Notes: generated by a model not told the origin, from the letters alone. A DNA stretch of 64,000 nucleotides from Gloeomargarita sp. SRBZ-1_bins_9 (GCA_039794565.1 JAUQVX010000014.1:1-64000), one strand, 5' to 3'. Shown: positions 48,418-57,360, counted from the first letter of the stretch. Program-made: numbers and translations.

Positions 48418-49063
48418 GCAGGTCCAGGCTCTGTTGCAGGAGGCGGATTGGGGGCGGCGGTTGCAAGGGGTGGAACAGTGTCGCCGTTTACCGCCGGACG
48501 AGGCGCTGGCTTTGCTCAAAACGGTGGTGACGGACCGCAACGCCCGGGTGCGCTACGCGGCAGTGAGTCAATTGGGCAACATGGGGGGGTTATCGCCGGA
48601 ACAGAAGCGGGAACTGTTGCCCCTGTTGCGGGAACGGCTCTACGGGGATACGGAACCGGATGTGCAGGCGGCGGCAGCGGATGCTTTGGCGGGATTGGGT
48701 CTCCGGGAGGCCTACGAGGACCTGGAGCGGGCGTACCGGGAAAGTCCCGAATGGCTGGTGAAATTCAGTGTGCTGGCCGGACTGGGGGTGCTGGGGGATC
48801 GCCGCGCCTATCCCCTGCTGCTGGAGGCCTTGACCGATCCCAACGAACTTCTGCAAATGGCGGCGATTGGGGCGCTAGCGGATTTGGGGGATGCTCAGGC
48901 GGTACCGGCGCTGGGGGCGTTGGTGCGCCATCCCGATTGGCAAATTCGACTGCGGGTGGCCCAAGCCCTGCACCGGCTCAATAGTGCCGAGGCTGCACCC
49001 TTTTTGGCCACCTTGGCCCAAGATGAAGTAGCACCGGTCGCCGCTGCGGCGCGAGGGCAGTAA
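48404..49063 (+). CDS. HEAT-repeat protein, NblB/CpcE-like
   Basis: All-helical protein of 219 residues made of about five HEAT or PBS-lyase repeats (ARVRYAAVSQLGNMG, PDVQAAAADALAGLG, WLVKFSVLAGLGVLGD, LLQMAAIGALADLGDAQAV, WQIRLRVAQALHRL). The size and repeat type are those of NblB, needed for phycobilisome turnover, and of the CpcE/CpcF bilin lyases. The position two genes after apcE supports a link with phycobilisomes, but HEAT proteins are difficult to assign. The start ATG lies inside the upstream regulator gene. Confidence 0.75.
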   Translation: MSAPEQVQALLQEADWGRRLQGVEQCRRLPPDEALALLKTVVTDRNARVRYAAVSQLGNMGGLSPEQKRELLPLLRERLYGDTEPDVQAAAADALAGLGLREAYEDLERAYRESPEWLVKFSVLAGLGVLGDRRAYPLLLEALTDPNELLQMAAIGALADLGDAQAVPALGALVRHPDWQIRLRVAQALHRLNSAEAAPFLATLAQDEVAPVAAAARGQ

Positions 49064-49131
49064 CTCGGTTTGGCGGGAAGGGCAGCTTTATTGTACTTTA
49101 TCTATCTAGCAGAAAAGCGCCGCTGACGCCT

Positions 49132-51897
49132 ATGCCGTCTCCCCTGCCGACAGGTCTTGCCTGCCTTGTCATTACTACTTCCCAGGACAGCCGTAAAGAG
49201 CCATTAGTGAAAGAACGGATATTGCTGGGACGCCATCCAGCTTGCGACATTGTGATTGAAGAATCGGTCGTTTCCGGTCGCCATGCTCGTTTAGAACGGC
49301 AACCTGACGGCAGCTACGTGATTGTGGACTTAGAAAGCAGCAACGGTTTGTACTACAACGGGCAGCGGGTACCACGCCACCACCTGCGACCTGGGGATGT
49401 CCTCAAAATCGGCAACCGGGTGACCTTGACCTACCAAATCCTGAGTGCCGACCAGCCGGCTACTTGGCAAAGCGGGGGGGAGGACCCTAGCCAAACGGTG
49501 GTTATGACTGGTGCCCCGGTGGCGATCAGCGAAAGCCAGCCGACTTTGGTGAACCTGCGGGGGCGACAAGTGCTCACCATCGGCCGTGACCCGCGCAATG
49601 ACTTAGTGATTGCTCATCCAACGGTTTCCCGTTTCCACGCCCGGGTGGAACGCCACGACGGGTCCTTTGTCCTGACCGATTTGGGGTCCACCAACGGTAC
49701 TTTCGTCAACGGCAAACCCGTTACCCAGCCCTATGTGCTGCGCGCCCGGGACACGATCCGCATTGGCTCCCACCTGCTGGTGCTCAACATGGATGAGACC
49801 CTGGTGCAGACCAATGAGGTGGGCAACCTGCGGCTGGATGCCGTGAACCTAACCAAGGTGGTCAAATCAGGCGCTCGGGTCCTGGACCGGGTGTCCCTTT
49901 CCATCCTACCGCGGGAGTTTGTGGCCATTTTAGGTCCGTCGGGGTCGGGGAAATCTACACTCCTGGATGCCCTCAATGGCCTGCGCCCGGCAACGGCAGG
50001 TATGGTGCTGGTCAACGGAGTGGACTTATACCGCTACTTCGACGCCTACCACAACGAAATTGGCTACGTGCCCCAAAAAAACATCATCCACGAGGAGTTG
50101 ACGGTGGCCCAGTCCCTGGACTTTGCTGCCCAGTTGCGCATGCCAGCGGATACCACCCCCGCCGAGCGCCAAGCCCGGATTGACGAAGTGCTCCGGGAAC
50201 TGGGGCTGTCCCATCGGCGGCATGTGCCCGTCAAAAATCTCAGCGGTGGGCAGCAGCGGCGGGTGTGCATCGGGGTGGAATTGCTCACCAAACCTAGTTT
50301 GTTTTTCCTGGATGAAGCCACCTCGGGGCTGGACCCGGGCACGGAAACGGATTTGATGGAGCTGCTGCGCCAGTTGGCCGACCAGGGCCGGACGGTTTTG
50401 CTCATCACCCACGCCGCCCAAAACGTGAACCTGTGCGACCTGGTGATTTACATGGCAGAGGGGGGGCGCTTGGCCTACTTTGGGCCGCCGGGGGAACTGG
50501 TGCCCTATTTCTTAGAACACTTTGCCGAGGCGCTGGCGCCGTTTCCCATTCGGGATATTACAGGAATTTATCGCGCCCTGGACCGGGAAAAAAATCCCAA
50601 CGCGCCGACGCCACTGCAACTGCAAGAGACCTATCTGGCCTCGGCCCAGTACCGCAAGTACGTGTTAGAGCGGCAGCAATCCCTGGGCACCATTAGCCAG
50701 CCGGACAGTGGTGGTGTCCGCCCCCAACCCCCCAAACCGCCCCACGTCAGCACCCGCGTGTCCCCCTGGCAGCAGTTTGGGATTCTCCTGCGCCGGAATA
50801 TCGCCCTACTGCAACAGGATGTGGGGAGTTTTGCGTTGATCCTGCTGACGCCCCTTCTGCTGGGCCTGTTAGATTTCATCGCTTGGCGGCGGGATATTTT
50901 TCAGACCAACACGGGCAATGCAGCCCAGGCCATGACCATGTTGTTTGTCAGCGCCCTGATTGCCGTACTCATTGGGGAACTCACCACCATGCGGGAATTG
51001 GTCAAGGAGGTGGAGGTGTACCGGCGCGAGCGGATGGTGGGGTTGCAATTGTTGCCCTATCTGGGGGCGAAGGTGGTGCTGGCGCTGTTGTTTGCCGCCT
51101 ACCAGGGGGCAATGTTTCTGCTGGTGAAAAAACTGGCGGTGGACATACCCGGTGGTTGGAGTGTAGTCGGGGCCATGTATGTCACCTTGGCGCTGGCGAC
51201 GTTTGCCGGGATGGTGATGGGGTTGCTGGTGTCGGCGTTGGCTCCCAACCAGAACATGGCCCCCCTGTTGAGTATCCTGTTTCTGGTGCCGATGATTATT
51301 TTTAGCGGGGGGATTCAACCAGTCAGTACCATGAACGGCCCCGCCCGTTTCCTATCCCAGCTTTCGGTGATCCGCTGGCCCTACGAAGCCCTGGTAAGCC
51401 TGTCGGGGATGGGGCGTGACCTGATGCAGGACCCCTGCTGGCAAACCGACCGAGCTTTGACCCCAGCGGAACTGAGTCAATGCGCTTGCAAAGGTCCCAA
51501 TGTCTTTCGCCGCTGCAATTTCCCGGGCATTGGCAAGTACTACGACCCGGCGGTGGACCAACCGGAACCGGTGCAGCCCCAGAAACCCGCCGACCCGGGC
51601 GACATTCCGGAAACTCCGGCGGCGCTGGCGGCCTTTCGAGATACCCTACGGGCCTACCGGGACAACATGCGGGCCTACGAAAAAGCGATGACCGCCTGGC
51701 AAGAGCAGTACAAAGTCTGGCAGGAAGCCCGCAGCCGCGCCATTAACGAGGCCGAGGGGGTGCTCAGCACCTTCAAAAAAGACCATGGCCCCCTGTTTCA
51801 GGCGGATGTGGGTACCACCTGGCGGAACCTAGGGCTGTTGATTGGGGCGATGTTGTTGGCGCTGCCGTTTCTCCAACGCCGGCGGGATGGGGTGTAA
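49132..51897 (+). CDS. ABC half-transporter (ABCG/White-like) with two N-terminal FHA domains
   Basis: Protein of 921 residues combining signalling and transport. FHA domain 1 is at about 25-100 (LGRHPACDIVI, SGRHARLER, SSNGLYYNG) and FHA 2 at about 140-215 (IGRDPRNDLVI, VSRFHARVER, STNGTFVNG). The ABC ATPase (about 245-480) has GPSGSGKST, LSGGQQRRVCIGVELL and LFFLDEATSGLD. An ABC2-type membrane domain follows (about 555-910) with six helices; between helices 5 and 6 there is a long hydrophilic insert (about 765-885) rich in Pro, Tyr and Lys with coiled-coil character. FHA domains suggest that activity is controlled by threonine phosphorylation. Substrate unknown. Confidence 0.88.
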   Translation: MPSPLPTGLACLVITTSQDSRKEPLVKERILLGRHPACDIVIEESVVSGRHARLERQPDGSYVIVDLESSNGLYYNGQRVPRHHLRPGDVLKIGNRVTLTYQILSADQPATWQSGGEDPSQTVVMTGAPVAISESQPTLVNLRGRQVLTIGRDPRNDLVIAHPTVSRFHARVERHDGSFVLTDLGSTNGTFVNGKPVTQPYVLRARDTIRIGSHLLVLNMDETLVQTNEVGNLRLDAVNLTKVVKSGARVLDRVSLSILPREFVAILGPSGSGKSTLLDALNGLRPATAGMVLVNGVDLYRYFDAYHNEIGYVPQKNIIHEELTVAQSLDFAAQLRMPADTTPAERQARIDEVLRELGLSHRRHVPVKNLSGGQQRRVCIGVELLTKPSLFFLDEATSGLDPGTETDLMELLRQLADQGRTVLLITHAAQNVNLCDLVIYMAEGGRLAYFGPPGELVPYFLEHFAEALAPFPIRDITGIYRALDREKNPNAPTPLQLQETYLASAQYRKYVLERQQSLGTISQPDSGGVRPQPPKPPHVSTRVSPWQQFGILLRRNIALLQQDVGSFALILLTPLLLGLLDFIAWRRDIFQTNTGNAAQAMTMLFVSALIAVLIGELTTMRELVKEVEVYRRERMVGLQLLPYLGAKVVLALLFAAYQGAMFLLVKKLAVDIPGGWSVVGAMYVTLALATFAGMVMGLLVSALAPNQNMAPLLSILFLVPMIIFSGGIQPVSTMNGPARFLSQLSVIRWPYEALVSLSGMGRDLMQDPCWQTDRALTPAELSQCACKGPNVFRRCNFPGIGKYYDPAVDQPEPVQPQKPADPGDIPETPAALAAFRDTLRAYRDNMRAYEKAMTAWQEQYKVWQEARSRAINEAEGVLSTFKKDHGPLFQADVGTTWRNLGLLIGAMLLALPFLQRRRDGV

Positions 51898-51902
51898 CGC
51901 CC

Positions 51903-52526
51903 CTAGGGCCTATACTTCACCGAGCAACCGTAGGGTTGGGTAGTGGGCGTGGTCACCTTTTGGCCGGCCATCAGTTGTTGCAGGGCCGCCCGGACGTAGT
52001 TATTGGCCTTGGTGGGGTCTTGATTTAAACCCGGCGCGTCGTCAATCGCCCCCATGTACTGCAAAATCCCAGCCCTATCAATCACAAACATGTGGGGAGT
52101 GGTGCGGGCACCGTACAGCCGACCGATGGTGCCCTCCGGGTCTAGCAGCACTGCCGTGGGGCTGGCTTTGCGCTCCTTGAGGATGGCATTGGCCTGTTCC
52201 GCGGTCACAAACCCCTGTTGTCCCGGTGCTGACGACACGATGGATAGCCAAACCACGCCCTTGGCTTTCGCCTCCTGCTGGAGTTTTTGCATGTTGCCGG
52301 ACTGGTAGTGCTTGACCACAAAGGGACATTCGTGGTTAGCCCACTCCAGCACCACTATTCGGCCCCGGTAATCCCCCAGGCGCACCGTTTGGCCAGTACT
52401 GGTCCGGGCGGTGAAATCCGGAGCCGGTTGACCCACCCGCACCGCTGCCGCAGTGGGTATGGTCAACGTAGCTGCAACGGCTCCCGTGACCACCACCGCT
52501 GCTGTAACGGGTCCCATCCAACGCAT
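51903..52526 (-). CDS. Periplasmic redoxin / AhpC-TSA-like thioredoxin-fold protein
   Basis: Protein of 207 residues with an N-terminal signal peptide (about 1-28, ending AAAVR) followed by a thioredoxin-fold redoxin domain: VGQPAPDFTARTSTGQTVRLGDYRGR, then a single N-terminal Cys in WANHECPFVVKHY in the position of the peroxidatic Cys, and TTPHMFVIDRAGIL with the conserved cis-Pro region. It could be a peroxiredoxin or thiol reductant. The gene is two bases from the dsbD-like stop, so the membrane reductase probably feeds it electrons. Confidence 0.85.
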   Translation of the reverse strand: MRWMGPVTAAVVVTGAVAATLTIPTAAAVRVGQPAPDFTARTSTGQTVRLGDYRGRIVVLEWANHECPFVVKHYQSGNMQKLQQEAKAKGVVWLSIVSSAPGQQGFVTAEQANAILKERKASPTAVLLDPEGTIGRLYGARTTPHMFVIDRAGILQYMGAIDDAPGLNQDPTKANNYVRAALQQLMAGQKVTTPTTQPYGCSVKYRP

Positions 52527-52528
52527 GG

Positions 52529-54592
52529 TTAACCTCCCATTTGCGACGACAACAAAGTTTTCACCTGGTCGGGATGGAGGCGGCTGGGCCAGACCACTGG
52601 CGCTCGGTCTTGACCGGGATACAGCACGTACAGGGGAACGCCACTGCGCCCAAAGGTTTGCAATAGCTGGGTAATATCCGGGTCTTGGCGCGTCCAGTCC
52701 GCTTTAAGCAGGTGCACCCCCCGCTGCCGAAAGGCCTGTTGGACCTCGGGTCGGCCAAACACCAGGCGTTCATTCACCTGGCAACTAAGGCACCAGGCCG
52801 CCGTGACATTGACAAAGACCGGTCGTCCCTGGCGACGGAGTTCTTCCAAGCGCGCCGGCGTAAAGGGTTCCCAGAGCGTTTCGGTGACCAAGGGGGCGGG
52901 AGTTTTATCGGGGACTGGCAACCAGCCCGGCAACGTCAAGCAAAAACCCACCAACGCCAAGGTCACCACCAGCCCCCAGCGTCGCCCCCAGGTGTGCCGT
53001 TGCCCCTGACCATACAGCCAGGCCGCTAGACCTACTAGCAACAGTCCCAGCAAGCCGACGGCTAGGCCATCCGTTCCCGTTTGCCGCGTCAGCACCCACA
53101 GTAACCAAGCCGCCGCCGCGTACAGGGGAAAGGCCAGCAATTGCTGCAGCGTGTGCATCCAGTTCCCGGGGCGGGGTAGCCAGCGCCGCCAGGCCGGCAC
53201 AAAACACAGCAGGACATAAGGCAGGGCAAATCCCACCCCCAATCCCGTAAACACCCCCAGGGCCGCCAGGGGAGGCAAGGTCAAAGCCGCGCCAATGGCC
53301 GTAGCCATAAACGGGGCCGTACAGGGCGTCGCTGCCACCGTGGCCAGCACCCCGCTGAAAAATTCCCCTAGGTATCCCGATTTCTCCGTCAGGGATTGGC
53401 CTGCCCCCACCCAGCGCGTCCCCACCGTGAACACACCGGAGAGATTCAGCGCCACCGCAAACAGCACCAGCATCAACCCCAGCACCATGCCGGGCGACTG
53501 TAACTGAAACCCCCAGCCCAGTTGTTGTCCCAACGCCCGCAGCCCCAGCAATCCCCCCGCCAAGGCCCAAAAACTCAGGACCACACCCGCCCCATACACC
53601 AAACCACTGGTGCGCACCTGCGCCGGGGATTGCCGCACCTTGTCCACTAAATGCAGGGTCTTCAGGGAGAGAATGGGCAACACACAGGGCATGACATTCA
53701 GCAACAGCCCCCCAACAAAGGCCAGCCCCAGCCATTGCCACCAGGGAGTGCTGCCAGTCCCATCTGGCGTGGCCACGATGTGATATGCCCGCGTACCTAG
53801 GGAGGTCGTAGCCACCAACACCCCCTCCACAGTTGACAGTTCCTCCAAGTAACCCCGTTGCAATGTCAGTTCATTCCGGGAGCCTTGGCTACGCAGGATT
53901 TGGGGGGCCGCGTTGGTAATCACCCCATCGGTCAAAGGAAAGAAAACCGCCCGTTGGACGTCCCCCTCCGGCCAACGCAGGGTCAAGGTGTCTGCCGTCA
54001 GTGCATAACTCACCGGCCAGGGGGCGGGCTGGGGATGACTCCAACGCACCTGGTCAAACCGCGCCGCCACTGCCGGGTCCACCACCGCCTGGGAACCCAC
54101 TGGCAGGGATAACGACAGGGTTGTCGCTTCGGGAACGCAATCGGTTTGGCAAACCAACCAAATCGCTTCCCCACGCAAATCCAGGGTTTGGCCAGGGGAA
54201 AGGGTTGCCGGCGGCGTCACCGGGGCCAGGAGAAGGACTTCATTTTTATAGCCAAAACTGACCAGGGGTCCATTGGGGATGCGTTGGGGGTAGGGCCATA
54301 GCCATTCACCGATGGTGACTCCTGCCGGGAGTTGCCAGTCCACCCGCACCCGGTCGCCCGCATCCCCTGGATTTTGCCAATACACATGCCAGCCTGGCGC
54401 GATGCGCATCTGCAACCCCACCCAAAACGGCTGCCCCGGCTGCACCACCTGCACCTCGCTAAGCAAATCCGCCTGCACATAGCGGGGAGTGGCCCCCCAA
54501 GCCGGTAATGTCCCCACCAGCCAGCTCACCAATAGCAGCACCAGCCAGCCTAGTCTAAGCCCTTTGCTCCTGTCCATAGCCCCTGTGGTCAT
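52529..54592 (-). CDS. dsbD: DsbD/ScsB-like transmembrane thiol:disulfide reductase
   Basis: Protein of up to 687 residues. A signal sequence is followed by a periplasmic domain (about 35-250, with the CQTDC pair, DsbC/ScsB-type), a membrane domain of about eight helices (270-560) with the paired Cys sites MPCVLPILSLKTL and ATPCTAPFMATA, and a C-terminal thioredoxin domain with WCLSCQVNE. It moves electrons from cytoplasmic thioredoxin to periplasmic acceptors, presumably the redoxin encoded next and c-type cytochrome maturation. The start may be ATG 54592, immediately after an 11-base G tract, or ATG 54577. Confidence 0.9.
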   Translation of the reverse strand: MTTGAMDRSKGLRLGWLVLLLVSWLVGTLPAWGATPRYVQADLLSEVQVVQPGQPFWVGLQMRIAPGWHVYWQNPGDAGDRVRVDWQLPAGVTIGEWLWPYPQRIPNGPLVSFGYKNEVLLLAPVTPPATLSPGQTLDLRGEAIWLVCQTDCVPEATTLSLSLPVGSQAVVDPAVAARFDQVRWSHPQPAPWPVSYALTADTLTLRWPEGDVQRAVFFPLTDGVITNAAPQILRSQGSRNELTLQRGYLEELSTVEGVLVATTSLGTRAYHIVATPDGTGSTPWWQWLGLAFVGGLLLNVMPCVLPILSLKTLHLVDKVRQSPAQVRTSGLVYGAGVVLSFWALAGGLLGLRALGQQLGWGFQLQSPGMVLGLMLVLFAVALNLSGVFTVGTRWVGAGQSLTEKSGYLGEFFSGVLATVAATPCTAPFMATAIGAALTLPPLAALGVFTGLGVGFALPYVLLCFVPAWRRWLPRPGNWMHTLQQLLAFPLYAAAAWLLWVLTRQTGTDGLAVGLLGLLLVGLAAWLYGQGQRHTWGRRWGLVVTLALVGFCLTLPGWLPVPDKTPAPLVTETLWEPFTPARLEELRRQGRPVFVNVTAAWCLSCQVNERLVFGRPEVQQAFRQRGVHLLKADWTRQDPDITQLLQTFGRSGVPLYVLYPGQDRAPVVWPSRLHPDQVKTLLSSQMGG

Positions 54593-54676
54593 ACCCCCCC
54601 CCCCACCCCAATTTTATACCCACCAGCGGCAGCCCTAGTTCAGCCTCTACAATCAAAGGGGAAGGAGAATCCGGCA

Positions 54677-55435
54677 ATGATTTGGGTGCAGCGGTTCGGC
54701 AGCGCCCTACTGTTGTGGGGGCAGGTGATTGTCCATCTGTTGCGGGGGCGGGTCCATCGGCGGAATTTGCGGGCCCAGTTGAACGTCGTCGGGCCGGAGT
54801 CCCTGCTGGTGGTGGTCCTCACCGGTTTATTTGTCGGCATGGTCTTTACGATTCAGGTGGCGCGGGAGTTTATCCGGTTTGGGTCTGGGGATTTGGTCGG
54901 CGGCGTTTTGGCCCTGGCCCTGATCCGGGAGTTAGCGCCGGTGCTGACAGCTGTGATTGTCACCGGGCGGGTGGGGTCGGCCTTTGCGGCAGAGCTGGGC
55001 ACCATGCGCGTAACCGAACAGATTGACGCCCTATATATGTTGAAAACCGACCCGGTGGATTATCTGGTATTGCCGCGGGTGCTGGCCTGTATCCTGATGC
55101 TGCCTTTATTAACTGTGGTGGCCTTTGTGGTGGGTATCGCCGGTGGGATACTGATTGCTCATGGTCTATACGACCTGAGTATCCGGCAATTTCTAGACTC
55201 AGTGGAGCAGTTCATGGAGGCCCAGGACCTGGTCAAAGCCCTGGTCAAAGCCGCCATTTTTGGTATGTTGGTGGCGACGATTGGGTGTGGCTGGGGGTTG
55301 ACAACGACAGGTGGAGCCAAGGGCGTTGGCCAGTCCACTACGGCTTCGGTGGTCACCGGCTTATTGGCCATCTTCATCGCCGACTTTTTCCTGTCCTGGT
55401 TAATGTTTCGGGGAGTGGGGACGGCACCGTTTTAG
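54677..55435 (+). CDS. mlaE: MlaE/TGD1-family lipid ABC transporter permease
   Basis: Inner-membrane permease of 252 residues, five to six helices, of the MlaE family that with MlaF and MlaD moves phospholipid between membranes; plastid TGD1 is the homologue. Family motifs include FVGMVFTIQVAREF, LALALIRELAPVLTAVIVTGRVGSAFAAELGTM and TEQIDALYMLKTDPVDYLVLPRVLA. SD GAAGGAG precedes the ATG. The ATPase and MCE-domain partners are not in the window. Confidence 0.92.
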   Translation: MIWVQRFGSALLLWGQVIVHLLRGRVHRRNLRAQLNVVGPESLLVVVLTGLFVGMVFTIQVAREFIRFGSGDLVGGVLALALIRELAPVLTAVIVTGRVGSAFAAELGTMRVTEQIDALYMLKTDPVDYLVLPRVLACILMLPLLTVVAFVVGIAGGILIAHGLYDLSIRQFLDSVEQFMEAQDLVKALVKAAIFGMLVATIGCGWGLTTTGGAKGVGQSTTASVVTGLLAIFIADFFLSWLMFRGVGTAPF

Positions 55436-55441
55436 GAACCG

Positions 55442-55729
55442 ATGGGACAGGGCTTATCCAGTATCAGGGTGGGGTCTGCCTGGACAGCACAGGAACCGCT
55501 GTGGGGTTGGCGACACTTTCAGGTGAAAAATATCCAGCGCCGGGACCGGTTCACTTTTGTCGAAATGGTGGCCGTATGCGACCCGCAGGTGCGTTTCTGG
55601 CTGAATGCTCAACAACTGCGCAACCGAACCCTGTGGCAACCCGGTTGGCACTCCCTTTCATCATCCCAGGACCCCCCTGAAGGGATGCCCCCTGTCCCCC
55701 CCTACGAACAGGAGACATCAGACGGATAA
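55442..55729 (+). CDS. TIGR02450-family Trp-rich protein
   Basis: Small protein of 95 residues. The first 70 residues match the cyanobacterial Trp-rich family (VGSAWTAQEPLWGWRHFQV, VEMVAVCDPQVRFWL, LRNRTLWQPGWHSL). The C-terminal 20 residues are a proline-rich tail. No function is known. It starts 6 bases after mlaE, suggesting co-transcription. Confidence 0.8.
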   Translation: MGQGLSSIRVGSAWTAQEPLWGWRHFQVKNIQRRDRFTFVEMVAVCDPQVRFWLNAQQLRNRTLWQPGWHSLSSSQDPPEGMPPVPPYEQETSDG

Positions 55730-55740
55730 ATCTCTAGATT

Positions 55741-56172
55741 TTACTGCGGGACCGAGCCGACACCAGCAATGACCCCCCAGGAACCCAGACGACCCACGTT
55801 ACAGCCCCCTAGACGTCCCACGGCACTAATCTGCAACGCATGATGGCCCCGAGGGAAACCCCTGCCCAGCTCGACAGCCGCCTGCTGCCCTGGTGCCAAG
55901 AACCCGGTTTCCCAACGTTGTCCACTGCTTGTTGTGACAATGTACTTCACATCAGAACAATGGCTCGCCGGTGCCCTAAGTTGCATAAAGTACTCCACGT
56001 GAGAACCATCCGAGTGAAAGTTATAGTTGGCGCTGCGGTCACAGGTCTGTCCGGCTGAGCTACAGTTGACGACGATGGGATTGGCATAAGTCTGTTGGGG
56101 AGCGACCGTCAAGCCAACCATGGTCATAGCCCCCAGGGCCGTCACCTGGAGCGCAAAGCGTTGATAAAACAT
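55741..56172 (-). CDS. Small secreted protein of unknown function
   Basis: Protein of 143 residues with an N-terminal signal peptide ending about NQTYAN-like PQQTYAN. The mature part has four cysteines (CSSAGQTC, SHCSD, GGCN) that could form two disulfides, and a predicted beta-rich fold. I do not recognise the family. The ATG at 56172 follows GGAGG by eight bases, which decides it over longer in-frame starts. It ends 12 bases beyond the convergent Trp-rich gene. Confidence 0.65.
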   Translation of the reverse strand: MFYQRFALQVTALGAMTMVGLTVAPQQTYANPIVVNCSSAGQTCDRSANYNFHSDGSHVEYFMQLRAPASHCSDVKYIVTTSSGQRWETGFLAPGQQAAVELGRGFPRGHHALQISAVGRLGGCNVGRLGSWGVIAGVGSVPQ

Positions 56173-56352
56173 GAGAAAAACCTCCATGGGTATGATGTCA
56201 ATCATAGGGTATAGAGATAGAGACCACCCCAAGGAGTTGACGTAGGGGATTGATCACCGCTTGCCGGAGTCACCAATCCCCCAGGATTGGGTCATAGGCC
56301 CTTGTTGGGCATCTGCAAGGGTCTAGCCCCCATGAGCGGTTGGGTGGCTGAA
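56173..56352. other. Structured intergenic region between WYL regulator and secreted-protein gene
   Basis: 180 bases with three inverted repeats: GGGGATTG (56244-56251) with CAATCCCC (56273-56280); CCAATCC (56272-56278) with GGATTGG (56284-56290), which competes with the first; and AGGCCCTTG (56296-56304) with CAAGGGTCT (56316-56324), eight of nine paired. It may hold the end of the WYL transcript, a 5' leader with alternative folds, or a small RNA. No reading frame is supported. Confidence 0.4.
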
Positions 56353-57312
56353 CTACCCCTGCAAGCCATATCTTTGATACGCCCGCTGCAGTTCCTGACT
56401 CAATTCTTGAGCAAACCAATCCGGTTCCAGCACCTGGGCCTGGGCACCGTATTGCAACAATCGCTGGCGCAACCAAAATAGGGAATCCACCGTTGCCTCC
56501 AAGTCCACGAACGTTCCATCCGCAGCAGTGGCCACTACCTGTTCGTAGGGCCGCCGGGGTTGGTAGGTTGCCAGCTCCCCGTATAACCGATAGCGCACGG
56601 TCAAAGTGGGAAAACATTGGCGGCGCCAGGGAACCTTTGACGCGGGACCCACCCCGACGATCCGGTCCACCCGCAGGGTGAAGTTTTCTTCCACACTGGG
56701 CGAGGGCAGGCGACGCACTAGGGGAATGGGGGGATTCGGCACCCAGGCAAACAAGTACAACACCCCATTGTGCCAGCGCAGTTCCGAGTAATCGCAATCC
56801 CACTGACTCTCCTGCCCCGAGGACGCTCGGTAGCGGACCACAAAACGCCGCCGCTGCCGCATCCGCTCCTGCAAATCGGCCAGCAACACCTGGTAGTGGG
56901 GTTCGCTGTAATCAACGGGGGGGTGAAACTCCGCCTTCAAGGCCCTGGGAAAGTCCGTTTCCTGGAGCCGTCCCACCTGCAGCAGGTGATGCGCTTCCCG
57001 GTTGAACCCCAGCGCCGCCAGTAGGTGGGTCCCTAGCGCCAATGCTCGCCTTTGCTCGACCGACAGCAGCACTGGAAACGCTGAAGCCACTAGCTCGTAG
57101 GGACGATGGGGGCCACTGCGAATCTCAAACCCACAGTCCCGCAGTCGGCGAATGGCTCGCACCACCTTTTGCTCCAGGTCCCCCACCGGTTGCTTCTGCT
57201 GCTCCAGCCAACCCTCCAAAGCCACCACCAACTCCCGTCGCCACCGGGGTTTCTCCGTCAAAAGCCGCAACAACTCTAAGTAGAATGCTAAGTTGTCATT
57301 TTTTGATAACAT
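56353..57312 (-). CDS. WYL-domain transcriptional regulator, CRISPR-associated
   Basis: Protein of 319 residues: an N-terminal winged-helix-like region (about 1-75; NLAFYLELLRLLTEK, VVRAIRRLRDCGFEI), a middle WYL sensor domain (about 140-230; MRQRRRFVVRYRAS, LRWHNGVLYLFAW) and a C-terminal WCX-type extension (about 240-315). WYL proteins bind nucleic acid-derived ligands and commonly regulate CRISPR-Cas loci. Here it is divergent from cas3 with a 48-base gap, so control of the I-D operon and of itself is likely. The ATG at 57312 is preferred; an earlier start overlaps the promoter and cas3. Confidence 0.85.
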   Translation of the reverse strand: MLSKNDNLAFYLELLRLLTEKPRWRRELVVALEGWLEQQKQPVGDLEQKVVRAIRRLRDCGFEIRSGPHRPYELVASAFPVLLSVEQRRALALGTHLLAALGFNREAHHLLQVGRLQETDFPRALKAEFHPPVDYSEPHYQVLLADLQERMRQRRRFVVRYRASSGQESQWDCDYSELRWHNGVLYLFAWVPNPPIPLVRRLPSPSVEENFTLRVDRIVGVGPASKVPWRRQCFPTLTVRYRLYGELATYQPRRPYEQVVATAADGTFVDLEATVDSLFWLRQRLLQYGAQAQVLEPDWFAQELSQELQRAYQRYGLQG

Positions 57313-57360
57313 ACTCGCGAAAAAGTGGTTTAGGATGAATGTGTTGCTAATGACGAGTAT
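57311..57360. promoter_or_regulatory. Divergent WYL/cas3 promoter with flanking inverted repeat
   Basis: The 48-base AT-rich gap between the two start codons is framed by an inverted repeat, ATACTCG at 57311-57317 and CGAGTAT at 57354-57360, each touching a start codon. This symmetry is what an operator controlling both directions would look like. -10 and -35 elements cannot be assigned with confidence. Confidence 0.45.
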
